A stretch of 64,000 nt of DNA from an uncultured Saprospiraceae bacterium (GTDB lineage: Bacteria > Bacteroidota > Bacteroidia > Chitinophagales > Saprospiraceae): contig CALLWB010000030.1 of NCBI GenBank assembly GCA_938016265.1, forward strand, positions 1 to 64,000, written 5' to 3'. Below are positions 30,787 through 39,336 of the stretch, in pieces (within the stretch, counting starts at the first letter, position 1; each line of letters opens with the position of its first letter). Position numbers and translations under genes: made by a program. Under the pieces are notes generated by a model, which was given only the letters and a program-made list of their open reading frames with translations, was not told the origin of the DNA and did no database searches.

Positions 30787-33700
30787 ATGCCTGAATTTTT
30801 CACTAAATCCTTTATCTTGAAAAACTTACTTCTACTCTGTACCCTAATTTTATTTTGGTCTTTATCTCTTTCTGCTCAAAAAATCGATTCTATAGATTGG
30901 AATAGAACTTATGGTGGAAGTGGCTCAGATATGGCCCATGACGTCATTCAGAATAGTTTGGGCGATTTAATAATGGTTGGAGAACTGACTGTTGATGATA
31001 AGCAGGGCTGCGTTTTTATCCTTGACAAAGAGGGCAATATAAAGAAAAAGAAACTTTTTGGAGGGAAAAGAGACAATAGTCTGCATGCTGTGATTGAAGG
31101 TGTGGATGGTCATTTGTATGCTGCAGGGTATACCGAAACAAAAACCAAAGGAGCTAAAGATGGTTGGCTGGTCAAAATGACAATGGAAGGCGAAAAAGTA
31201 TGGGAGAAAAATTACGGAAGTGTAGCAGATGACGAGTTTTCAGATTTAGTACAAACGATGGACGGCAATCTGATTTTGGTAGGATATAAATCAATTCATA
31301 GTAGCAAACAAGATACCTGGATTGTAAAAGTCGACCCTGCGAAAAAAGGAAAAATTATTTGGGAAAAAAAGTATGGCGGTGGAAGTATTGATCAAACAGC
31401 AGCGGTCAAGGAATTGTTTTCAGGAGATTTGGTAATGACAGGTGTCAGTAAATCAGAGGACGCCAGAAACGCAGATATCTGGTTGCTCCGAACGGATAAG
31501 GATGGAACAACCGTCTGGCATAAGTATTTTGGCGGAAAAGAATGGGACGAACCTTATGATCTAGTGATCACCCGTGAGGACCAGTTTGCCATTTTCGGAT
31601 TTACAAGATCCAAAGGAAACGGTAAACAAGATATGTGGCTAATCACCACCGACAACCAGGGGAATGTATTGAAAGACATCACCTATGGTAATTCAAATGA
31701 CGATATGGGGAATGCCATTTTAGAAACCTACAATGGGGAATTTCTTATGGCAGGAACCACCTATTCCTGGTCAGGCAGTGCCGTAACCACTCAAATACAA
31801 TTGCTAAAAGCAGATACCGCTGGTGTTCAAATAGATAAAAACAATCCGGTATACGTAGGAGGTCGAAAAAACGAATTTGCGTCGAAAATGGTACAGCTGT
31901 TTGACGGATCTGTTGTTATGGTCGGAAGAACAGATTTTAAGGCAAAAGATCAAAAAGGAATATGGGCGCTTAAGGTCAAAACTGAAGGCCTTCCGATCAC
32001 GAAGTTTATTCCTAAAATAGTAGCCAGCAATTATGAGTTTATTGATGAAAATCGGAACGGATTGCTTGACGCAGATGAGTCTGCCCTTGTATCTCTGGAT
32101 GTGAAAAATGAAGGAACAGGGATGTGTTATAACCTTCGTGCTGAAATAGTCGGAGAGATCGATGATGAAGTCATTCAGTATTCCAAATTTATTTATTTGG
32201 GGTCGCTCAAACCTGGAGCATCCAGAAAACTGGGTATACCAATCACTTCGCTTGAAGACCTGGCAGGGACTTCCGTTGATTTCGAGATAAAATTCTCAGA
32301 CGCCGGGAAAAATGAAATCGATCCCTATCCGTTTATGGTGATCTCAGAAACGCCGATCTTGAGTGTAAGAGAACACAGTTTCAGCGCAGCAGACAATGGC
32401 GAAATTGACCGAGGAAAGACCGTAGAACTCAATTTGAAGCTAAAAAATATTGGTAGAAAGCCAGGAGAAAAAATTGAAGTGAAGTTTCTAACTCCAATAG
32501 GGGTGACTGCATTGTCAGATACCATTCTTTTTAAAGAATCGATGGGGAGAAAAGAGGAATGGGATTTAGATTTTTCCTTTGAAATCAATAAGTTTTTTCC
32601 GAAAGAAGAGGTGTTTATAAATTGTGTGGTAACGGAAAATGGAAGTAACCGATATGGTACTGAACAAGCAGTGTCGATCAAACTAAAAGAACCTCCAGTA
32701 AAAGTAAGTAAACTTCTAAATGTCTATTGGGAATCACCAGCAATTACACACGCGAATAAGGAAAAAGTGACGACTGTGTCCAAACAAAGTTATTCCTTTG
32801 AAGTCATGGCAAGCTCCGACGCGGATCTGGCAAGGGAAGATTTTTCCATTTTGTTAAACGGAACAAGGGTAGACGGTATTCTTGAAAAGGAATATGAGTC
32901 TGACGCCAGTTTTACAGAAGGCGACGAAGGGGATATTCTTTATTCCAGGTTTTATGGCAACACTGTGCAGCTGATACCAGGAATGAACCGATTAGAAATC
33001 AATGTGAGAAATGCTGCTGGCCAGAAAAAAACGATGCCTCATTTGGTTCGCTATGCACCTCCGAAGCCAGACTTGTACATTCTCGCCATTGCACCCTATA
33101 GCTGGGAATTAGAATACAATCGCCAGGATGCCGAAGAATTTGCAGCGCTGTTTAAGAAACAACAAGGGACACTTTTTGGAAAAGTAAAAACATACGTGCA
33201 TACGGATGATAAGATAACTGGCAACTTTGAAGCAAGTGCAGATCGAATAAAACAGTCATTTCAAAGTTTGCTTGGGTACAATGATATCAAAGCAACGGAT
33301 TACATTATCGTGTATTATTCCGGACATGGAAGAACAGATAAAGCTACTTACAAATTGATCGGATCAGGCTATGAGGAAGAAAAACCGAACAACAATATTG
33401 TCGATTTCGGATCTCAAATTCTTCCAATTTTGAGAGACGCGCCATGTCCGAAACTAATCATCATGGATGTCAGCAAAATTGGAGAATCGGATAAAGGAAT
33501 TGATCCGGTAGAGAAGCAAAAAGGTTCTTCTATCTATTCTAATGCCGCATTAATAAAACTACTTGCAGAAGAGGGGGAGATTGCTAGTGTGGTTTCCTGT
33601 AGTTCCAATCAAGTGTCTTACGAGGACAAAGTGTGGGGTGGGAGTGCCATGATGAAAGTCATCAAAGAAGCAGTAAATACTCCTGGCCTTACCGTAGGAG

Positions 33701-33849
33701 ACTTGAGTCAACTGCTTGTAAATAAAGTTCCTGAGGTGGTATCTATTCGGAATAAACGAATTGCTCCTTCTGTGTTAGCCATCCAAAAACCTATTGTTTC
33801 TGATGTCGCACGCACATCAAAACAAGTCATCAGTGTTCGAAACAAATAA
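30787..33849 (+). CDS. Caspase-fold (C14-like) secreted protein with propeller repeats; catalytic Cys replaced by Ser
   Basis: ATG 30787 (MPEFFTKSFILKNLLLLCTLILF) gives a signal peptide; a start at 30757 is possible. Residues about 35-400 hold seven or so repeats of the kind seen in the giant adhesin (YGGSGSDMAHDVI...GxLIMVGE, DGWLVKM). Two Ig-like or CARDB-like domains follow (from YEFIDENRNGLLDADE). The last 270 residues have a caspase/C14 fold: LYILAIAPYSW, the His motif VYYSGHGR (His near 847), and IIMDVSKIG where active enzymes have IxDACHSG. The position of the catalytic Cys is Ser896 (codon 33472-33474), so ordinary cysteine protease activity is not expected. No T9SS sorting domain is seen. 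It may be a scaffold, or a serine-type variant (inference). It precedes the eCIS cluster on the same strand. Confidence 0.75.
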   Translation: MPEFFTKSFILKNLLLLCTLILFWSLSLSAQKIDSIDWNRTYGGSGSDMAHDVIQNSLGDLIMVGELTVDDKQGCVFILDKEGNIKKKKLFGGKRDNSLHAVIEGVDGHLYAAGYTETKTKGAKDGWLVKMTMEGEKVWEKNYGSVADDEFSDLVQTMDGNLILVGYKSIHSSKQDTWIVKVDPAKKGKIIWEKKYGGGSIDQTAAVKELFSGDLVMTGVSKSEDARNADIWLLRTDKDGTTVWHKYFGGKEWDEPYDLVITREDQFAIFGFTRSKGNGKQDMWLITTDNQGNVLKDITYGNSNDDMGNAILETYNGEFLMAGTTYSWSGSAVTTQIQLLKADTAGVQIDKNNPVYVGGRKNEFASKMVQLFDGSVVMVGRTDFKAKDQKGIWALKVKTEGLPITKFIPKIVASNYEFIDENRNGLLDADESALVSLDVKNEGTGMCYNLRAEIVGEIDDEVIQYSKFIYLGSLKPGASRKLGIPITSLEDLAGTSVDFEIKFSDAGKNEIDPYPFMVISETPILSVREHSFSAADNGEIDRGKTVELNLKLKNIGRKPGEKIEVKFLTPIGVTALSDTILFKESMGRKEEWDLDFSFEINKFFPKEEVFINCVVTENGSNRYGTEQAVSIKLKEPPVKVSKLLNVYWESPAITHANKEKVTTVSKQSYSFEVMASSDADLAREDFSILLNGTRVDGILEKEYESDASFTEGDEGDILYSRFYGNTVQLIPGMNRLEINVRNAAGQKKTMPHLVRYAPPKPDLYILAIAPYSWELEYNRQDAEEFAALFKKQQGTLFGKVKTYVHTDDKITGNFEASADRIKQSFQSLLGYNDIKATDYIIVYYSGHGRTDKATYKLIGSGYEEEKPNNNIVDFGSQILPILRDAPCPKLIIMDVSKIGESDKGIDPVEKQKGSSIYSNAALIKLLAEEGEIASVVSCSSNQVSYEDKVWGGSAMMKVIKEAVNTPGLTVGDLSQLLVNKVPEVVSIRNKRIAPSVLAIQKPIVSDVARTSKQVISVRNK

Positions 33850-34031
33850 ATGTTAAATTAAAATTAAAGTTCATAAGATTGGGTAGGTTTTTCCTATTTA
33901 TATACGTAATTTATAATGAATTTGTATATATTCATGCAAATAGAGCTTACGACTTGTATTTATACCTGTTATTGCCTATTTTGTATAAATCTAATTTTTT
34001 GTAGCAATTCAGCTGCTCATTAATTTGACTT

Positions 34032-35588
34032 ATGAACACCCTTCAAAACTATATTTTTTCTGCTTTTGCTTTAGTAGGTCTTTGTTTGATAATGGCATTT
34101 ACCTTTGATGACGACAATGTAGGTCAACAAGAAACCATTCTTGATGTAAAAAATGTCGCTATTGACTTTTTTAATCCCGCAAAATTTTATTTTTACCGAG
34201 AACGAGAAGAAGGTTACTTCAAGGCAGGTGATGCCATTACCTTCAACATCAAGGTTATGGAAATTTCTGCAAAGAACGCCAGGAAACTGCTTGGTGGTGG
34301 CAAGTATGAGCACCTCAAAATAATAATGATCAATCTGAACACTGGTGCGGAAGAAATTATTTACGCAGCTGATTTTGGGAAACCATACAAGTTTGGAGGT
34401 AACAATGCTCCCGGAAATTACAGTATGGAAATTACTGGAACCAAAAAATTAACCCCTTTACATATCACTGTTGTCAGAACACTTGGGGAGCCAATGTCTG
34501 ATGAAGACCTTGCGGCTACCTACGACATGGTTCATGTAGAAACAATGTACATTGGTCTGTTCCCAGATTCACAACCTAAGTTCAATCTAAATCTAAACGA
34601 AAAGGATCAAATTGGCATAAGCTCAACCTCTGCACTAAACATTAAGTTTAAATTGTTTCAGACAGGTAAGGTATATCCGCTTCCTATGGGAGGCCCTATA
34701 GTGATGCCAGAGGCCGGCATAAAAACGTTAGAATTTGTCGTAGAAATCGAGAAAACTAAAAACGGGTTATTCAATTTCAAAAAAAGCGATAAACGGTATA
34801 TTGATTTGATTATCAAACGGGTGCCTTACATAGAGCCACCAGAAAATGCTTCAGGGGCAGCAGGAGGCGGAACAGGTGAAGGTGATGGCACTGCAGATGG
34901 TACAGACCCAAATGATCCATTTGGTGGAGAAGATCCACTAGAAGCGCTAAAAAATGCAGCGGAAGACAAAACAGGGGCATTAATCGCTAAACACATGGAA
35001 AATATGGCAGAATTCATGAAATCCATGGCAGAAAAGAAAATTGTAACAAAACCCAAATACATCAACGGTAAAAATGAGGAAGCTGTCGTTTCTTCCAAAC
35101 TGGATTTAAATGGAAGCAAACGTCTATGCTTAAAACTGGATCTTCAGGCAGCAAATTATTGGACGTATTGGGTAGGAGTAAGCCAAAAAGCAGAGGAAAA
35201 TTATGCCGCAGAACAAAAAGATATAATTGCAAGAAGTAGAGAAGGTGTACAATCTTTGTTGGAACATTACGCACTTTCGATTATTGACAATGTAAACACA
35301 AAATCCAACTATCCTAGTTTTTCAGTAATAGATACGAAGTTGTCCAATAGCGGCGAATTTGTTGAATATGCGATAGTCAATGAGATAAACAAGCAAAAAT
35401 TTAAGAAAGGAGAAAAATATTCTTCTTATCGCCCAGGTTGGAGGAGTCAAAATGCAGTAACAGATTATGGCAATTCTGCGTTCCCTGATGACAATCTTTA
35501 CGCTTGTTTTTGCAACCATAATAAGATGTCTCCCGTAGATGTCTTCTTTAAGTATGAATTGTATGAAAAAGAAAAATTAGAATTATAG
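34032..35588 (+). CDS. Secreted protein of unknown function upstream of the eCIS
   Basis: This 518-residue protein has an N-terminal hydrophobic segment (FSAFALVGLCLIMAFTF) that is a signal peptide or anchor. I do not recognise the family. Residues 30-270 look beta-rich. Residues about 272-310 are a Gly/Asp-rich linker (GAAGGGTGEGDG, DPNDPFGGEDP). Residues 310-345 are helical and Met/Lys-rich. The C-terminal 180 residues end with a compact motif YACFCNHNKMSPVDVFFKYELY whose paired Cys-x-Cys and Asn/His residues could bind a metal or form a disulfide. It is followed 63 bp later by the GH18-like membrane lipoprotein, and both run toward the eCIS genes. A joint envelope role is possible but is inferred from position only. 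Confidence 0.6.
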   Translation: MNTLQNYIFSAFALVGLCLIMAFTFDDDNVGQQETILDVKNVAIDFFNPAKFYFYREREEGYFKAGDAITFNIKVMEISAKNARKLLGGGKYEHLKIIMINLNTGAEEIIYAADFGKPYKFGGNNAPGNYSMEITGTKKLTPLHITVVRTLGEPMSDEDLAATYDMVHVETMYIGLFPDSQPKFNLNLNEKDQIGISSTSALNIKFKLFQTGKVYPLPMGGPIVMPEAGIKTLEFVVEIEKTKNGLFNFKKSDKRYIDLIIKRVPYIEPPENASGAAGGGTGEGDGTADGTDPNDPFGGEDPLEALKNAAEDKTGALIAKHMENMAEFMKSMAEKKIVTKPKYINGKNEEAVVSSKLDLNGSKRLCLKLDLQAANYWTYWVGVSQKAEENYAAEQKDIIARSREGVQSLLEHYALSIIDNVNTKSNYPSFSVIDTKLSNSGEFVEYAIVNEINKQKFKKGEKYSSYRPGWRSQNAVTDYGNSAFPDDNLYACFCNHNKMSPVDVFFKYELYEKEKLEL

Positions 35589-35651
35589 TTAGGTTGATTT
35601 TTGATAAAAACACCCGCACACTGTTTCAACGCCACAAGAGTATTACCCCAA

Positions 35652-37202
35652 ATGAGTCGAATCATTAAATTAAGTTTTTTATTTATTGTCGCTTTTTCTA
35701 TGATCACTTTGTCTTCTTGTGATGAAGATGGGGGCGGCGGCGGTGGTGGTGGAATGGACAAAATAAAACGGAAGGGTGCTGCAAAAGTAAAGAATAAGCT
35801 ACGACGAGAAATTCGTAAAATTACCAAAGGCTTACTTCGAACAAGTGCAAGTGACAAACTTGGAGATCTACAAGTAAAAGAAGAATACGAAATCCTGGGG
35901 TTTGAGCCTTCCTGGACACTCCTCGATGGGAATAAGCCTTTTGAATCTCATTATTACAACTTGCTGACTACCTTGGTCGTAGGTGGGTACGATTTAAATC
36001 CAAAAACAGGAGAAGCAAGGAATGATGCACATAGGGACGCTCCAATTTCGTCAGGCGCTGTCAAACTTGCTCAAGAAAAAAATGAAAATCTAAAAGTATT
36101 GTACTCCCTTTCTCACTATGGTGACTTTGGGAAAGATTTATTAAAACAAAGACAAAATTTTGAATCTTTCTTAAACAATACTGAATTGCAAGGAGCCATG
36201 CTTGAAAAGGTCAATGATATGATTGACACAATTCGAGCAGATGGTTTATTTATTGACTTTCAAAATATACCATCGAACTCTATCTCTAACTACATAGAAT
36301 TTATGAAGTTAGCACGGGAGAAAGGAGGGGAGTATCTTGGCGAAGATTATATTATTTACACCCGCCTTCCTACCAATGAAAGAGAAAAATACTTTTCAGA
36401 AGAAACCATAAAGGAACTGGAAAATGTAGTTGATCTTTTTGTAATAAAAGGGTTTGACAATATCAGTATCCCAAAACCAGGGCCATTAGCTCCTCTACAC
36501 GCAAAAGATAGAATAGATATAGACAGTCTGGTCGAATATTACCTGGCAAATGGCGTCCGAAAGAAAGAGATGGTTGTCGAATTTCCATTGTATGGAACCG
36601 TTTGGAATAAAATACCAGGAGAAGAAAATGGCTGGGTACAGGCTGGTGAAGAAGCACTTCCATACCGGGATATTATTAAACTTGCAAAAACAGGTGCAGT
36701 TTATCCAACAAAAGATTCGAGCTACGCCTTTTTCCCATTCCCTGACAGAAATGAGTATTATTTCTTTGATGATAAAAAAACATTCCACGGCAAGTTTAGC
36801 TGGATTGATGAGAATGAACTTGGAGGTATAGGTCTTTGGGCGCTCGGATATAACAAATATAAGGGCAAGAAAATGTGGGAGTCAGTGGCTTCGATATTCG
36901 CGATACCACAGGTGGTATTGGTGCCTTCTATTCTGACCTATATTTTAATTTTCATTATGATGTCTTTTGGGTACTCCGTGGTTCGATATTGGCAAGTCCG
37001 AAATTTTTTGAACAAAAAAAGAAGCTATCTCATCTACTTTGTGGCAGGAATTATCGTTGTAGCGCTACTGATTTTTGTAGCGGCGTACTTGCTACCTCGA
37101 GGAAAGCTACAGGGGATGCGGATTGCAGGCTTAATGATAATAATGTTCCTCCTATTTCCAATGGCAAGGAAATATTTTGTAACTTTAAGAAGATGGGTGT
37201 AA
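35652..37202 (+). CDS. Membrane lipoprotein with GH18-like domain (catalytic Glu replaced by Gln) and three C-terminal TM helices
   Basis: ATG 35652 gives a lipoprotein signal (MSRIIKLSFLFIVAFSMITL, lipobox LSSC) followed by DED and eight Gly. Residues about 75-420 resemble the GH18 fold of YaaH/SleL-type cell-wall enzymes: EILGFEPSW, LKVLYSLSHYG, ADGLFIDFQNI, YIIYTRLP, VVEFPLYGTVW and GIGLWALGYNKYKG. In active GH18 enzymes the central motif is DGxxxDxE; here the Glu position is Gln204 (codon 36261-36263), so hydrolysis is unlikely and sugar or peptidoglycan binding is more probable. Three hydrophobic helices end the protein (from VLVPSILTYILIFIM, SYLIYFVAGIIVVALLIF, IAGLMIIMFLLFPMA). Acidic residues after the lipid Cys resemble a surface-export signal, which conflicts with the inner-membrane helices. 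It could anchor the injection system to the envelope (inference). Confidence 0.65.
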   Translation: MSRIIKLSFLFIVAFSMITLSSCDEDGGGGGGGGMDKIKRKGAAKVKNKLRREIRKITKGLLRTSASDKLGDLQVKEEYEILGFEPSWTLLDGNKPFESHYYNLLTTLVVGGYDLNPKTGEARNDAHRDAPISSGAVKLAQEKNENLKVLYSLSHYGDFGKDLLKQRQNFESFLNNTELQGAMLEKVNDMIDTIRADGLFIDFQNIPSNSISNYIEFMKLAREKGGEYLGEDYIIYTRLPTNEREKYFSEETIKELENVVDLFVIKGFDNISIPKPGPLAPLHAKDRIDIDSLVEYYLANGVRKKEMVVEFPLYGTVWNKIPGEENGWVQAGEEALPYRDIIKLAKTGAVYPTKDSSYAFFPFPDRNEYYFFDDKKTFHGKFSWIDENELGGIGLWALGYNKYKGKKMWESVASIFAIPQVVLVPSILTYILIFIMMSFGYSVVRYWQVRNFLNKKRSYLIYFVAGIIVVALLIFVAAYLLPRGKLQGMRIAGLMIIMFLLFPMARKYFVTLRRWV

Positions 37203-37270
37203 CAATCAGATGGTCTTTTAGATTAAACACTTGAATATGATTGTTTATTTCTTCAAAATAATGTGATATA

Positions 37271-37522
37271 ATGATAAAAAAGTGGATTAATAAAATAAAG
37301 CCATGGCTACAAAGGGAGTCCGGCAAATTTAAATACGTATTTATCTCCGCTTTTTTTTGTACGATCATATTCGTTCACGTAATTATACCATCAGCTGCTG
37401 AGAAATCTGGATTTATTTATGGGCTAGGATATTTTTTCAGTCTACTAGGGATTTACCTAATGAGAATGATTGCATTATTTATAAAAGGATGGTTAGAAAA
37501 ACAAGATAAACAAATGGCTTAA
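37271..37522 (+). CDS. Small two-helix membrane protein
   Basis: This 83-residue protein has two hydrophobic stretches, FKYVFISAFFCTIIFVHVII and FIYGLGYFFSLLGIYLMRMI, with Lys-rich ends (MIKKWINKIK, KGWLEKQDKQMA), indicating a hairpin in the inner membrane. No family was recognised. It lies between the GH18-like membrane protein and the first eCIS gene, 91 bp before the Pvc16-like ATG. Its location suggests an envelope role linked to either neighbour. It is short but has a plausible start, hydrophobic design and same-strand neighbours. Confidence 0.5.
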   Translation: MIKKWINKIKPWLQRESGKFKYVFISAFFCTIIFVHVIIPSAAEKSGFIYGLGYFFSLLGIYLMRMIALFIKGWLEKQDKQMA

Positions 37523-37613
37523 ATCTATTGTATGTAAGCTTTATTTTTATTATATTGTGTATAAATGATAATAGCCTATCCAATTCGCTATTTCTTAAAT
37601 TTCAAGATTAAAA

Positions 37614-38156
37614 ATGATTCACGAACTCCTTCCCGTAGTAGCGGGTGAACTAAACGACTTTTTCCAGGCACGCTTTGGGACAAACGAAGACAAGGTAGTG
37701 CTAGGGAATATAGTAGAGCAGGATGGAACCATCGCTGTTCAAGAGCCCAATAAGCTGATCGTTTCTTTGATTAATATCGAACGAGATGGATCAAAGATGG
37801 GCTACGGTACCAACTCTTATGGAGGACCACCACCAGTGCATATCAATTTGTATGTAATGTTTGGAGCTTATTTCGAGCAAAACAACTACGCAGAAGCACT
37901 CAAATTTATTTCTGGTGTTGTCGGCTTTTTTCAAGCCAACCCAATTTGGGATAGCAGTACTTGCCCTGAGTTGGATGACCATGTTTCTTCAACAAGTTTT
38001 GAGGTGTTTAACATAGATTTCAGAGAGTTAAGTAACCTCTGGGCAACAATTGGTGCAAAGTATATTCCTTCGGTAATATACAGGGTGAGGACATTGGATA
38101 TGGACGAAGGTAATATACACGATGATATTCCAGCAATCGAAGGTATTACTATATAA
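37614..38156 (+). CDS. eCIS tail terminator / cap protein (DUF4255, Pvc16-like)
   Basis: This 180-residue protein opens the core injection-system cluster. The N-terminal pattern IHELLPVVAGELNDFFQARF and the segment VSLINIERDG, followed by PPVHINLYVMFGAYF and YAEALKFISGVVGFFQANPIW, match DUF4255. In PVC and AFP particles, Pvc16/Afp16 caps the distal end of the tube and sheath and fixes particle length. It acts in the cytoplasm during assembly. In PVC-type clusters this gene is last, whereas here it is first, an order common in Bacteroidota eCIS loci. The start is set by a single ATG shortly after the AT-rich promoter-like segment at 37554-37575. Confidence 0.85.
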   Translation: MIHELLPVVAGELNDFFQARFGTNEDKVVLGNIVEQDGTIAVQEPNKLIVSLINIERDGSKMGYGTNSYGGPPPVHINLYVMFGAYFEQNNYAEALKFISGVVGFFQANPIWDSSTCPELDDHVSSTSFEVFNIDFRELSNLWATIGAKYIPSVIYRVRTLDMDEGNIHDDIPAIEGITI

Positions 38157-38159
38157 GAG

Positions 38160-39269
38160 ATGATGGGGATTAGCAAAATTAAGATTGATGTAAATTCGCA
38201 TTGGAATACGCTTGTAAGGGTAAAGTTTAAACATGCCTATTACACAAGTACTCTTTGCAATGATTTTGAAGTCATCCCTACAGCGGAGACGGTAGAGTTC
38301 ATGAAAAACTATAGGTTGTTATTTAAGGCAGAAAAATCTGGCTTCGTAATACTCTATCGAGATGGCACAACGCCTGACCATTTCAAGGATTCAGACCTTA
38401 GTTTAGAGAAATTATCTTTCATAATTCGCAACACAAACGCAAATTTTATAAATTTTTCTGAGCTACCATTTTTAGAAAACGAAACTATTTACTATTTTAG
38501 TAACGCTAACGTAAGTTTGTCAAAGGACAAGCGAAAATTATTACACGATGGAAATGATGTTAGTTCTAGTACAGAACAACTGTTATTTCTGATGCCAAAG
38601 ATGTTCAATTTCACCTTTCCCAATCCAATCAAGTTTAGTGAAATTCAAATATTGGACAATTTTGGTAACGAAGTCGCGTTTGGAGGGAATGCAATCAGTA
38701 GGAAGAATGAACCGATCACTCAGCATCGTATCGATCTTAGAGAATTCAATAGTGGCAAGTACACTATGAAAGCAAAAGCAGCAAAGATTAAAGATTTTAG
38801 TTTTTACGCTACCGCAGATACGAAAAAGAAATGTTTTGGTTTTATTGAATTGTTTTTGAATAATAAAGTGAAAAAAGATTTTCAATTATTCAATACCAAA
38901 GAAATTATCCAACAAGATTTTGACGTATATTTTGATTCTCGCTCTACCTACTGGAAATATTTTGTGGTAAACAAACAAAAGAATGTTAATTATAAACACC
39001 ACGAAATAGTTCCGAAAGAGGGAAATGTAGAGTTTACGAAGCCAGAAAACGTGCAATTGCAAAATGGCATGGAAGTAATACAGATGATCTCCAAGACACC
39101 TATTGAATTTAAAGAAAAACAAGAGAACAAATTCAGACTCAATTTGTGCAAAAATGCGAATGGATCTGGGAACATTTTTTCGGTTAATTTGCCAGCGGCA
39201 AACATCACTTTAATAAAACCTGACCGAAAAACAAAAAAAGTTTACTCAGAAATTTTCATTTACATATAG
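38160..39269 (+). CDS. Unknown eCIS-cluster protein between cap and sheath genes
   Basis: This 369-residue protein without a signal peptide begins 3 bp after the DUF4255 stop, so the two are translationally linked. ATG 38160 or the adjacent ATG 38163 could be the start. The sequence is predicted to be beta-rich throughout (HWNTLVRVKFKHAYYTS, YRLLFKAEKSGFVILYRDG, FGFIELFLNNKVKKDFQLF, KVYSEIFIYI), with few helices and no recognisable enzyme motif. Its place between the tail terminator and the sheath suggests a structural or cap-associated part of the particle, or an assembly factor. No function can be assigned from sequence. Confidence 0.7.
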   Translation: MMGISKIKIDVNSHWNTLVRVKFKHAYYTSTLCNDFEVIPTAETVEFMKNYRLLFKAEKSGFVILYRDGTTPDHFKDSDLSLEKLSFIIRNTNANFINFSELPFLENETIYYFSNANVSLSKDKRKLLHDGNDVSSSTEQLLFLMPKMFNFTFPNPIKFSEIQILDNFGNEVAFGGNAISRKNEPITQHRIDLREFNSGKYTMKAKAAKIKDFSFYATADTKKKCFGFIELFLNNKVKKDFQLFNTKEIIQQDFDVYFDSRSTYWKYFVVNKQKNVNYKHHEIVPKEGNVEFTKPENVQLQNGMEVIQMISKTPIEFKEKQENKFRLNLCKNANGSGNIFSVNLPAANITLIKPDRKTKKVYSEIFIYI

Positions 39270-39336
39270 ATTTGTGTATATTTATTACAGAATTAAACAA
39301 TATTTTTTAACCAATATTAATCATTAATTTCAAATT

